Of a stretch of 64,000 bases of DNA, positions 8,550-16,258 are shown in pieces. The DNA is from Geodermatophilus ruber (GTDB lineage Bacteria; Actinomycetota; Actinomycetes; Mycobacteriales; Geodermatophilaceae), in contig NZ_FOSW01000018.1 in NCBI RefSeq assembly GCF_900114385.1, positions 33,455 through 97,454 of the forward strand, read 5' to 3'. Below the pieces are notes generated by a model. It saw only the letters and a program-made list of their open reading frames with translations, was not told the origin of the DNA and made no database searches. Made by a program: the position numbers and the translations under genes. Numbering within the stretch: position 1 is the first letter of the stretch; each line of letters begins with the position of its first letter.

Positions 8550-8569
8550 CGCACCACCATCGTGGTGCG
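8550..8569 (+). terminator. Hairpin just after coxG
   Basis: Arms CGCACCAC (8550-8557) and GTGGTGCG (8562-8569) with a 4-nt loop start 3 nt beyond the coxG stop. A T-poor, TCG-repeat tail follows. It probably ends or slows the cox-type transcript before the larger bidirectional hairpin downstream. Confidence 0.5.
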
Positions 8570-8616
8570 CTCGTCGTCGTATCGCGCGCTCCCGGATGCG
8601 ACAACAAGGGCACAAC

Positions 8617-8665
8617 ACACGCCGAGGGCCCTCTCGATCCGATCGAGAGGGCCCTCAGCGCGTGT
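8617..8665. terminator. Strong bidirectional terminator between coxG and the OYE gene
   Basis: Sixteen-base arms 8624-8639 (GAGGGCCCTCTCGATC) and 8641-8656 are perfectly complementary, extended by ACACGC (8617-8622) pairing with GCGTGT (8660-8665). It sits between two convergent genes, 14 nt from the reductase stop, as expected of a shared terminator. Confidence 0.8.
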
Positions 8666-8678
8666 CCGGAGAGGAGGT

Positions 8679-9755
8679 TCAGCTGGCCGCGAGGAACGGG
8701 TAGTCGGTGTAGCCCTCGGCGCCGCTGGCGTAGAACAGGTGCGGCTTCGGCTCGTTCTCCGGGTGCTCGCCGGCCCACCGCTCGACCAGGTCGGGGTTGG
8801 CGATGACGGCGCGGCCCACGGCGACGGCCTCGGCGTGCGCGGCGTCGATCAGCGCGACCGCCTCCTCGCGGGTGGTCACCCGGCCGAAGCCGCTGTTGGC
8901 GATCAGCGGGCCGCCGAAGCGGCGGCGCAGCTCCTGCACCAGGTCACCGGCGGGCTCGGCGTGCAGCACCGACAAGTATGCCAGGCCCAGCGGCGCCAGC
9001 TGGTCGACGAGGGTGCCGTAGGTGGCCAGGACGTCGTCGCGGTCGGTCTCGAACGCGTCCTGGATGTTGTGCTCGGGGGAGATCCGCAGGCCGACCTTGC
9101 CGGCGCCGATCGCCTCGGCCACCGCGGTCACGACCTCGACGACGAAGCGCGCCCGGTTCTCCGGCGAGCCGCCGTACCGGTCGGTGCGCTCGTTGGACCC
9201 CGGCGCCAGGAACTCGTGCAGCAGGTAGCCGTTGGCCCCGTGCACCTCGACGCCGTCCAGGCCGGCCTCGACGGCCCGCTTGGCGGAGGCGACGAAGTCG
9301 TCCAGGGTCGCGCGTGCCTCGTCGGTGGTCAGCGCGTGGGGCACCGGGTAGGCCTGCTTGCCCTTCTCGGTGTGCCCCTCGCCGTTGATCGCGAGGGCGC
9401 TCGGGCCGACGACGGTGCGTCCGCCATTGACGTCGGAGTGCGTCACCCGGCCGGCGTGCATCAGCTGCATGACGATCCGGCCGCCACGCTCGTGCACGGC
9501 GTCGGCGACGCGGCGCCAGCCGGCGACCTGCTCGTCGGTGACGATGCCGGGCTGGCCGACGAAGCCCTGCCCCTCGTGGTTCGGGTAGGTGCCCTCGGTG
9601 ATGATCAGGCCGACACCGGCGCGCTGCGCGTAGTGCTCGACGACGAGGTCACCGGGAACGCCGGACGCGCCGGAACGCATGCGGGTCAGCGGGGCCATGA
9701 CGACGCGGTTGGCAAGCTGGAGGTCGCCCAGGGCGACAGCTGAGAACAGGTCCAC
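8679..9755 (-). CDS. Old yellow enzyme family NADH:flavin oxidoreductase
   Basis: The 358-residue TIM barrel has the FMN and substrate motifs of OYE/NemA: ANRVVMAPLTRMRS (about 14-27), the paired HGANGYLLHEFL near 180-191, SNERTDRYGGSPENR, and GRAVIANPDLVERW toward the end. These enzymes reduce activated C=C or nitro compounds with NAD(P)H, usually in detoxification. GTG 9753-9755 (VDLFSAVALG) gives the normal N-terminus; the longer frame is Arg-rich and unlike the family. Two bases upstream of the start is a GATGGTT/AACCATC palindrome, so a repressor probably acts directly at the start and the mRNA may be leaderless. Confidence 0.92.
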   Translation of the reverse strand: MDLFSAVALGDLQLANRVVMAPLTRMRSGASGVPGDLVVEHYAQRAGVGLIITEGTYPNHEGQGFVGQPGIVTDEQVAGWRRVADAVHERGGRIVMQLMHAGRVTHSDVNGGRTVVGPSALAINGEGHTEKGKQAYPVPHALTTDEARATLDDFVASAKRAVEAGLDGVEVHGANGYLLHEFLAPGSNERTDRYGGSPENRARFVVEVVTAVAEAIGAGKVGLRISPEHNIQDAFETDRDDVLATYGTLVDQLAPLGLAYLSVLHAEPAGDLVQELRRRFGGPLIANSGFGRVTTREEAVALIDAAHAEAVAVGRAVIANPDLVERWAGEHPENEPKPHLFYASGAEGYTDYPFLAAS

Positions 9756-9756
9756 G

Positions 9757-9778
9757 GATGGTTGAAACGCGAACCATC
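9757..9778 (-). promoter_or_regulatory. Candidate operator at the OYE gene start
   Basis: Perfect 7-bp inverted arms GATGGTT (9757-9763) and AACCATC (9772-9778) with an 8-bp spacer lie 1-2 nt from the GTG start. TetR, HxlR or MarR repressors often control OYE genes through such sites. The repressor gene is not next to it. Confidence 0.45.
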
Positions 9779-9903
9779 GGGGAGCCGATTCCGGAACGCG
9801 ACGCTCGTCACGTCGCCGCCGCCTGCGCCGGTGCGCACGAACCGACCCATCACGAGCCCGGATACCGCGGCCCGCGCGCAATCGGGAACACAAGCCGGCC
9901 CGG

Positions 9904-10527
9904 TCAGTCGTATTCGGGACCCATCGACCCGGTCTGCACCTCGCCGGCGCGCTCGTAGGTGGCGATGAGCGCGCCCGTGGACGTCGCCTTCGACGAGGTC
10001 AGCCGCCACGCGCCCGGGATCGCCCCGTCCCCGAACAGCCGCTTGCCCTCGCCGAGCACCACGGGGAAGACGACCAGCCGCAGCTCGTCGACCAGATCCT
10101 CCTGAAGCAGCGTCTGCACCAGCCCCGCCGAGCCGTGGACCTGCAGCTCGCCGCCGTCCTCCTCCTTGAGCTTCCGGACGGCGTCGGGCACCTCCCCGTC
10201 CAGCAGCCGGGCGGTCTCCCACTCCACCGACGGGAGCGTGCGGGAGGCGACGTACTTGGTCTTCGTGTTCAGCGCCGCCGAGACCGGGTCGCCCTCGGTC
10301 GGCATCTGCGGCCAGGAGGCGTGGAAGATGTCGTAGGTGCCGCGGCCGAGCAGGAAGTCCTGCGCCGGCGCGAACCACTCGTGGACCTGAGCGCCCAGGA
10401 CGTCGTCGAACAGGGGCACCAGCCAGCCCTCGTGGCCGAACCCGCCCGACGGATCCTCCCCGGGGCCGCCGGGTGCCTGCATGACCCCGTCCAGGGTCAG
10501 GAACGTGGTGACGACGAGCTTGCGCAT
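9904..10527 (-). CDS. Dihydrofolate reductase family (RibD C-terminal-like) protein
   Basis: This 207-residue protein begins MRKLVVTTFLTLDGVMQAPG, the hallmark N-terminus of the RibD_C / YyaP-like dihydrofolate reductase family. It continues with a cofactor-binding region FLLGRGTYDIFHASWPQ and ends with ELRLVVFPVVLGEGKRLF, typical of the family. These proteins bind NADPH; most have no known substrate. It is transcribed toward the OYE gene, with its stop 149 nt from that gene's start, and divergently from the Na+/H+ antiporter. An ATG start at 10527 is preceded by a purine-rich GGAGGAGCGGGC site. Confidence 0.88.
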   Translation of the reverse strand: MRKLVVTTFLTLDGVMQAPGGPGEDPSGGFGHEGWLVPLFDDVLGAQVHEWFAPAQDFLLGRGTYDIFHASWPQMPTEGDPVSAALNTKTKYVASRTLPSVEWETARLLDGEVPDAVRKLKEEDGGELQVHGSAGLVQTLLQEDLVDELRLVVFPVVLGEGKRLFGDGAIPGAWRLTSSKATSTGALIATYERAGEVQTGSMGPEYD

Positions 10528-10703
10528 GCCCGCTCCTCCGCGACGGCGGGCGATCCCTCCGATCGCCTCCTCAGAACAGACGCCGGACCGGCGCCGTTCT
10601 CATCACCGACCGGCGCAGAATCATCGGACGCCCAGGCCGAGCACGGCCGCTGCCACCGCCTTCCGGCGAACACCCGTGCTGCGGGACCCGGGACGATGGG
10701 TCG

Positions 10704-12353
10704 GTGGACGTGGAGACCACCTTGCTCTTCGTGCTCACCGCGGTCGCCGTGCTCGTGGTCGTCCACTGGCTCGCCGACCGGACCGGCCTGCCCGCCGCCG
10801 CATTGCTGACCGCCGTCGGCCTCGGCTTCGCGTTCCTACCCGGCCCGAACGTCGTCCTCGACCCTCACCTGGTGCTGACGGTGGTCATCCCGCCGCTGCT
10901 CTACAGCGCCGCGCTGGACTCCTCGCTGCTGGCCATCCGCCGCAACCTGCGCACGATGATCAGCCTGTCGGTCCTGCTCGTGCTGGTCACCGCGCTCATC
11001 GTCGGTGTGGCCTTCGATCTCCTCGTCCCCGGGGCGACGCTGGCCGCCGGCATCGCACTCGGCGCCGCGGTGGCACCGCCGGACCCGGTCGCAGCCCTCG
11101 CGGTGGGCCGGCGGGTCGGACTGCCGCCCCGGCTCATCACCCTCATCCAAGGCGAGGGACTGCTCAACGACGCCACCGCGCTCACGATCCTGTCGGTGGC
11201 CGTGGCCGTCGCCACCGGTGAGCGCTATTCGACGTGGTGGGCGGTGGGCCGGTTTCTCCTCGCCTCCGTCGGCGGGGTCGCGATCGGGGTCCTGGTCGCC
11301 GTCGGTGTCCGGTGGGTGCGTCGCTGGCGACGCGACCCGATGACCCTGAACGCGGTGTCCCTGGCCACGCCGTTCGTCGCCTACCTGCTCGGCGAGAAGG
11401 CCCACGTCTCCGGAGTGCTGGCGGTGGTGGTCGCCGGACTGGTCATCGGTCACGACAGCTCCCGGATGGTGTCCGGCGCCAGCCGGCTTCAGGTCAACGC
11501 GGTGTGGCGGTTGGTCAGCTTCCTCCTCGAGGGGTTCGTCTTCCTGCTCATCGGCCAGCAGTTGCCCACGGTGGTGGCCGGGCTGGGCCAGTACGAGACC
11601 TCGACGATCGTCCTCGCCTCCGTCGTCACCCTGGGGGCGGTGCTGCTGGTGCGGCCGCTGTGGCTGGCCCTCACGCAACTGCTCCCGCAGTCGCTGCACA
11701 CCCGCCTCGGCGGTGGAGAGGACGAGGACGAGGACGACCGACCCGACACACGCCGGGCGCACGCCGAGCAGCGGTTCACCGGCCGTGAACTGGCTGTCCT
11801 GAGCTGGGCAGGGACCCGCGGGGTCATCAGCCTGGCCGCGATCTCCACCCTGCCGCTGACCTTCCCCGACCGCGACCTGCTCCTGTTCTGCACCTACCTC
11901 GTCGTGCTCGTCACCCTGTTGGGCCAGGGCGTCACCTTCGCGCCGCTGGTACGGGCGCTCCGCATGCGCGCGAATGCCGCCGACCAGGCTCGGTTGCGCA
12001 ACCGCGCCCGCGCGGCAGCCGTGCAGGCGGGGTTGGACCGGCTCGGGGAGATGCAGAAAGAAGAGCACGACGCCATCGACGACCAGGCGATCGCCGCGCT
12101 GCGGGCCCAGCTCGAGTCCCGGCTGGCGCGGTACCGGCAGCGGCTGGACGTCCTGAGGAACGCCGAGAGCACGATCCCGTACAACCCGCAGTACGAGGCG
12201 GCGGTGCGCGCGCAACGGGCGGTCATCGAGGCCGAGCGCGAGGAGCTGCTGCGGCTGCGGGACGTCGGCCGGCTGCCCGACTCCGGGCTGCGCGTGCTGG
12301 AGCGGGAGCTCGACCACCAAGAGGGCCTGCTCCCCGCCCGACCGGCCGGGTGA
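10704..12353 (+). CDS. CPA1-family Na+/H+ antiporter
   Basis: The 549 residues show about twelve membrane helices in the first 410 residues, with the CPA1/NhaP ion-binding motif VAPPDPVAAL (about 124-133), the conserved GEGLLNDATAL segment (about 149-159), and WAGTRGVISLAA in a late helix. A charged cytoplasmic tail of about 130 residues (RAAAVQAGLDRLGEMQKEEH onward) is predicted to be helical and regulatory. It exchanges Na+ for H+ at the cell membrane for pH and salt tolerance. The start is GTG 10704. The DNA after its stop holds a LuxR-like remnant. Confidence 0.92.
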   Translation: MDVETTLLFVLTAVAVLVVVHWLADRTGLPAAALLTAVGLGFAFLPGPNVVLDPHLVLTVVIPPLLYSAALDSSLLAIRRNLRTMISLSVLLVLVTALIVGVAFDLLVPGATLAAGIALGAAVAPPDPVAALAVGRRVGLPPRLITLIQGEGLLNDATALTILSVAVAVATGERYSTWWAVGRFLLASVGGVAIGVLVAVGVRWVRRWRRDPMTLNAVSLATPFVAYLLGEKAHVSGVLAVVVAGLVIGHDSSRMVSGASRLQVNAVWRLVSFLLEGFVFLLIGQQLPTVVAGLGQYETSTIVLASVVTLGAVLLVRPLWLALTQLLPQSLHTRLGGGEDEDEDDRPDTRRAHAEQRFTGRELAVLSWAGTRGVISLAAISTLPLTFPDRDLLLFCTYLVVLVTLLGQGVTFAPLVRALRMRANAADQARLRNRARAAAVQAGLDRLGEMQKEEHDAIDDQAIAALRAQLESRLARYRQRLDVLRNAESTIPYNPQYEAAVRAQRAVIEAEREELLRLRDVGRLPDSGLRVLERELDHQEGLLPARPAG

Positions 12354-12449
12354 GCGATGTCCGCCGGGCGTTGAAGCGCGATCATGTGCAGCTGCTTCAC
12401 CCGCTCCCGAGGTCCAGAACCAGCTTGCAACCTCAGACATTGATTCCCA

Positions 12450-12542
12450 ATGCCCGAGAGTCGGTTGCTGACCGAGCTCGATCTGGCCAACCGGACGCAT
12501 GCGGCCGACCTCGCCCACGAGGCCGGCCTGCTGGAGGGCTGA
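12450..12542 (+). pseudogene. Remnant resembling the C-terminal end of a LuxR-type response regulator
   Basis: Thirty codons read MPESRLLTELDLANRTHAAD followed by LAHEAGLLEG and a stop. The pattern LLTxLxLxNRxxAAxLAHEAGL is what follows the recognition helix in many LuxR-type response regulators. The rest of the domain is missing: an in-frame stop (12441-12443) lies just upstream and the preceding 90 bp are AT-richer than the surroundings. A real short peptide is possible but lacks a ribosome site. This reading rests on the tail pattern alone. Confidence 0.4.
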
Positions 12543-12578
12543 CCCGGGTGAGCTCTCCGCGCGGAGGGCCCACCCGGG
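12543..12578. terminator. Imperfect 18-bp hairpin between convergent transcripts
   Basis: Arms 12543-12560 and 12561-12578 pair over 18 bases with two mismatches (outer CCCGGGTG with CACCCGGG, inner CTCCGC with GCGGAG). It lies 9 nt from the stop of the LLM oxidoreductase gene and directly after the LuxR-like remnant, so it could stop transcripts from both sides. Confidence 0.55.
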
Positions 12579-12587
12579 GGCCCCGGA

Positions 12588-13577
<990 letters not shown>

Positions 13578-13650
13578 GGCATGACCTCTTCCGTGGGGAT
13601 ACAGCGAGCAACCTGTGCCCCGTCGCGCCCCTTCCCACGCCGCTCCCTGC

Positions 13651-13950
13651 CTACGCGGCCAGGGCCACGGCCCGCCCACCGGCCGCGAGCAGGGCGGCGT
13701 AGGGGCCGCCCTGCTCGACGAGCTCCCCGTGCGTCCCGCTCTCCCACGCGCCCCTCGGACAGGACCGCGATCCGGTCGGCGCCGCCCACCGTCGACAGCC
13801 GGTGGGCGATGGTGATCGTCGTCCGGCCCCGGCTGGCCTCGACGAGGGCCGCCTGCACCGCCCGCTCGGTGCCGGTGTCCAGCGCGCTGGTCGCCTCGTC
13901 GAGCACCAGCACCCGGGGATCGCGCGGCAGCGTCCGGGCGATCGCCTCCG
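13651..13950 (-). pseudogene. Truncated, frameshifted ABC exporter ATP-binding domain
   Basis: The fragment reads [24 protein letters not shown] in two pieces: the segment after the signature motif, then Walker B ([12 protein letters not shown]), D-loop and H-loop ([10 protein letters not shown]). Near 13745 the frame shifts; the other frame continues [20 protein letters not shown] to a TAG at 13651. The P-loop, signature motif and membrane domain are absent, so the product cannot be a working transporter. It is the end of a multidrug-type ABC exporter whose 5' part was lost at about 13955. Confidence 0.75.
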
Positions 13951-13959
13951 GCCGGGAGG

Positions 13960-14032
13960 GCTCGATCCCGCCGACCGCGCCTCGCTGTCCCGGATCCTCA
14001 CCGCCCTGCTGGACGCCGAGCAGTACACCTAG
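13960..14032 (+). pseudogene. Possible MarR-type regulator tail
   Basis: On the strand opposite the ABC remnant, the frame [20 protein letters not shown] ends in TAG at 14030-14032. Its pattern resembles the last helix of MarR-family proteins (L-P-x-D-R-x-x-L-x-R-I-L-x-x-L-L). No MarR DNA-binding region precedes it: the ABC remnant begins within about 10 bp. The call rests on one short helix and is weak, but abutting 3' ends of two genes look like a deletion or inversion junction. Confidence 0.3.
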
Positions 14033-14158
14033 CCCGCCCCCTCCCGGCACCGGACCCCGGTGGTTCACCCGGACCATCCATGCGTAGCCTCAGCCGCCGC
14101 GGGCTAGGAGCTGGAGCGCCGGACCCGCCGCGCGCCGATCGAGGGGAAGGGACCCGCC

Positions 14159-15367
14159 GTGCTGTCCGAGAAGGCCAAGCCCGTCATCGAGGCCACGCTG
14201 CCCGTGGTCGGCGAGAACATCGGGGCGATCGCCGAGCGGTTCTACGCGCACCTGTTCGGGGAGCACCCCGAGCTGCTCGATGGCACCTTCAACCGGGGCA
14301 ACCAGGCCGAGGGCGCCCAGCAGAAGGCCCTGGCCGGCTCGGTCGCGATGTTCGCCAGCGCGCTGGTCAACCACCCCGATCACCTGCCCGAGCACCTGCT
14401 CAACCGGGTGGCGCACAAGCACACCTCGCTGGGTATCCGCGCCGATCAGTACCAGGTCGTCCACGACCACCTGTTCTGGGCGATCGCCGACGTCCTCGGT
14501 GACGCGGTCACGCCGGAGGTCGCCGCCGCGTGGGACGAGGTCTACTGGCTGATGGCGTTCGCGCTGATCAACCGGGAACGCGGGCTCTACAGCGCCCGCG
14601 GCGTCCGGGCGGAGACGGTCTGGCGCGACTGGGAGGTCATCGAGAAGGTCCGGGAGACCGACGATGTGGTCACCTTCCGGGTCAAGCGGATCGACGACCG
14701 GCTGGTGAAGACCTCCCTGCCCGGCCAGTACGTGAGCGTCAAGATGCTGATGCCCGACGGCGTGCACCAGCCGCGGCAGTACAGCCTCACCCAGGCCGAC
14801 GACGGCGAGCACCGCTCATTCGCGGTCAAGCGGGTATCCGGCAACGGAAAGCCCGCCGGCGAGGTCTCCACCCTGCTGCACGACACGGTGCAGGTCGGCG
14901 ACACGATCACCATGTCGCTGCCGTTCGGGGACGTCGTCCTCGACGACTCCGGCCGCCCGGTCGTCTTCGCCAGCGCCGGCATCGGCATCACCCCGATGGC
15001 CGGCATGCTCTCCCACCTGACCGCCGCGGGCTCCCACCTGGACGTGACACTGCTGCACGCCGACCTCGACGAGGCCTCCTGGGCGCTGCGGCGGCAGGTG
15101 TTCGACGACGTCCGGAAGCTGCCGAACGGGAAGCTGCACGTCTGGTTCGAGCGCGGCGCCGAGTGCAGCCTGCCGGTCGACGGCGTCCACAGCGGGACGA
15201 TGGACCTCTCGGATGTCGACCTGCCCGCCGGCGCCGTCTACTACCTGTGCGGGCCGCTGCCGTTCATGAAGGCGGTGCGCAGCACGCTGATCGACCGCGG
15301 CGTGTCCACCCAGGACATCCAGTACGAGGTGTTCGGCCCCGACCTGTGGCAGGCCGACGCCGACTGA
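14159..15367 (+). CDS. hmp: Flavohemoglobin nitric oxide dioxygenase
   Basis: The 402 residues match Hmp. The globin domain (1-138) has NHPDHLPEHLLNRVAHKHTSLGI with the proximal-type His, the FAD domain (about 150-255) has RQYSL, and the NAD domain (about 260-395) has FASAGIGITPMAGML and YYLCGPLPFMKAVR. It converts NO to nitrate using O2 and NADH in the cytoplasm. GTG 14159 follows a GAGGGGAAGGG ribosome site. It is monocistronic here; the truncated MarR/ABC remnants lie directly upstream, so its original regulator may have been lost. No NsrR site was recognised. Confidence 0.95.
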   Translation: MLSEKAKPVIEATLPVVGENIGAIAERFYAHLFGEHPELLDGTFNRGNQAEGAQQKALAGSVAMFASALVNHPDHLPEHLLNRVAHKHTSLGIRADQYQVVHDHLFWAIADVLGDAVTPEVAAAWDEVYWLMAFALINRERGLYSARGVRAETVWRDWEVIEKVRETDDVVTFRVKRIDDRLVKTSLPGQYVSVKMLMPDGVHQPRQYSLTQADDGEHRSFAVKRVSGNGKPAGEVSTLLHDTVQVGDTITMSLPFGDVVLDDSGRPVVFASAGIGITPMAGMLSHLTAAGSHLDVTLLHADLDEASWALRRQVFDDVRKLPNGKLHVWFERGAECSLPVDGVHSGTMDLSDVDLPAGAVYYLCGPLPFMKAVRSTLIDRGVSTQDIQYEVFGPDLWQADAD

Positions 15368-15469
15368 CGTCGGCGCCAGCGGTGCGAGTGCGCGCGAAAC
15401 GCCCCTCCCGGCGCCCCGAGAGGGTGCCGTTCGCCCACTCGCGCTGGAGCCGGTGCCACGATCGGTTCC

Positions 15470-15904
15470 GTGACCGAGCCGGTGCGCCCCGACGAGCTGC
15501 GCGTGTCCGACGTCGAGCGCGCCGCGGTCCAGGAGAGGCTGCGGCAGGCTGTCGCCGCCGGACAGCTCGACCTGCACGAGTTCGACGCCCGCGTGCAGTC
15601 GGTGTGGGCCGCGCGGACTCGTGGGGAGCTCTCCCGGATCACCCGGGACCTGCCGGAGCCGCCGCCCGCGCCGCCTTCCCCACCGCCGCTGGGCCGGGCG
15701 TTCTCCGACGACGCCGGCGGCATGGCGATGCGGGTGCTGACCATCGTCTGGGCCAGCATCGTGGCGATCAACCTGGTGGTGTGGGGCCTGGTCTCGCTGA
15801 CCACGGCGGAGGTCGTGCACCCGTGGTGGGTCTGGGTGGCCGGGCCGCCGGGCGCCGTCCTCGCGGTGCTCTACGCCGCCGGGATCGGCCGCCCGAAGCG
15901 ATGA
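15470..15904 (+). CDS. DUF1707 protein with two membrane helices
   Basis: The N-terminus has the DUF1707 pattern: RVSDVERAAVQERLRQAV, then GQLDLHEFDARVQSV, then ARTRGELSRITRDLP (about residues 10-60). After a Pro-rich linker come two hydrophobic stretches, MRVLTIVWASIVAINLVVWG and WVWVAGPPGAVLAVLYAAGI (about 85-140), ending in RPKR. DUF1707 proteins are common small actinobacterial envelope proteins of unknown role. The start is GTG 15470. The domain call is good; function is unknown. Confidence 0.85.
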   Translation: MTEPVRPDELRVSDVERAAVQERLRQAVAAGQLDLHEFDARVQSVWAARTRGELSRITRDLPEPPPAPPSPPPLGRAFSDDAGGMAMRVLTIVWASIVAINLVVWGLVSLTTAEVVHPWWVWVAGPPGAVLAVLYAAGIGRPKR

Positions 15905-16006
15905 CCGGGCACCTGGGGGCCCGCACGTCACCGCCGCGGCCGGACGCCTGGCCGCGTTCCGGCAGGTGCGGCCGAAGGACGTCGCGATCGACCGAGAGGA
16001 GCAGTC

Positions 16007-16195
16007 ATGACCGGGCCCGACGACGCCTTCCTGGCGCCGGATGACGCACTGCAGGACGTCGACGAGGACATCGAGCACGGCACGGGCGGCGTCGCGCGCG
16101 GGAGGGAGGACATCGAGCGCCCGGCCCCGCCCGGCCCCCGGAGCGAGGTCGAGGCCGAGGTGCCCTCGACCGACGCCGAGCCGCGGCCCGAGTAG
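16007..16195 (+). CDS. Small acidic Pro-rich protein of unknown function
   Basis: A 62-residue frame (MTGPDDAFLAPDDALQDVDE onward) is strongly acidic with a proline-rich end, no hydrophobic segment and no known domain. A clear AGAGGAG ribosome site stands 5-6 nt before ATG 16007. The ATG overlaps (ATGA) the end of an upstream open frame without a visible start. Codon use and the ribosome site favour a real gene; the protein is likely disordered. It ends 63 bp before hyuA on the same strand. Confidence 0.6.
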   Translation: MTGPDDAFLAPDDALQDVDEDIEHGTGGVARGREDIERPAPPGPRSEVEAEVPSTDAEPRPE

Positions 16196-16235
16196 CAGCG
16201 GGTACCGGACCTGTGGTGCGTCTTCCGCCGAAGTT

Positions 16236-16258
16236 ATCTCAGCGCTAAGGTTTTTCCC
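16236..16258 (+). promoter_or_regulatory. hyuA ribosome site within a copy of the cox/hyu shared motif
   Basis: The sequence TCTCAGCGCTAAGGTTTTTCC directly precedes ATG 16259. TAAGG (16246-16250) is the Shine-Dalgarno site, 8 nt from the start. The AGCGCT core and flanking AGGT..TTCC match the motif at 3828-3850. A protein bound here would cover the ribosome site's DNA and block transcription as a roadblock; an RNA-level role is also possible. Confidence 0.45.

Noticed and set aside
10836..12518. Long minus-strand frame opposite the antiporter gene
   Set aside because: Translation is rich in Gln/His/Asp without domains, and the plus strand encodes a clear CPA1 protein.
14033..14158. NsrR-type operator before the flavohemoglobin gene
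   Set aside because: No convincing inverted repeat of the right form; GGTGGTT..ACCATCC is only loosely symmetric.
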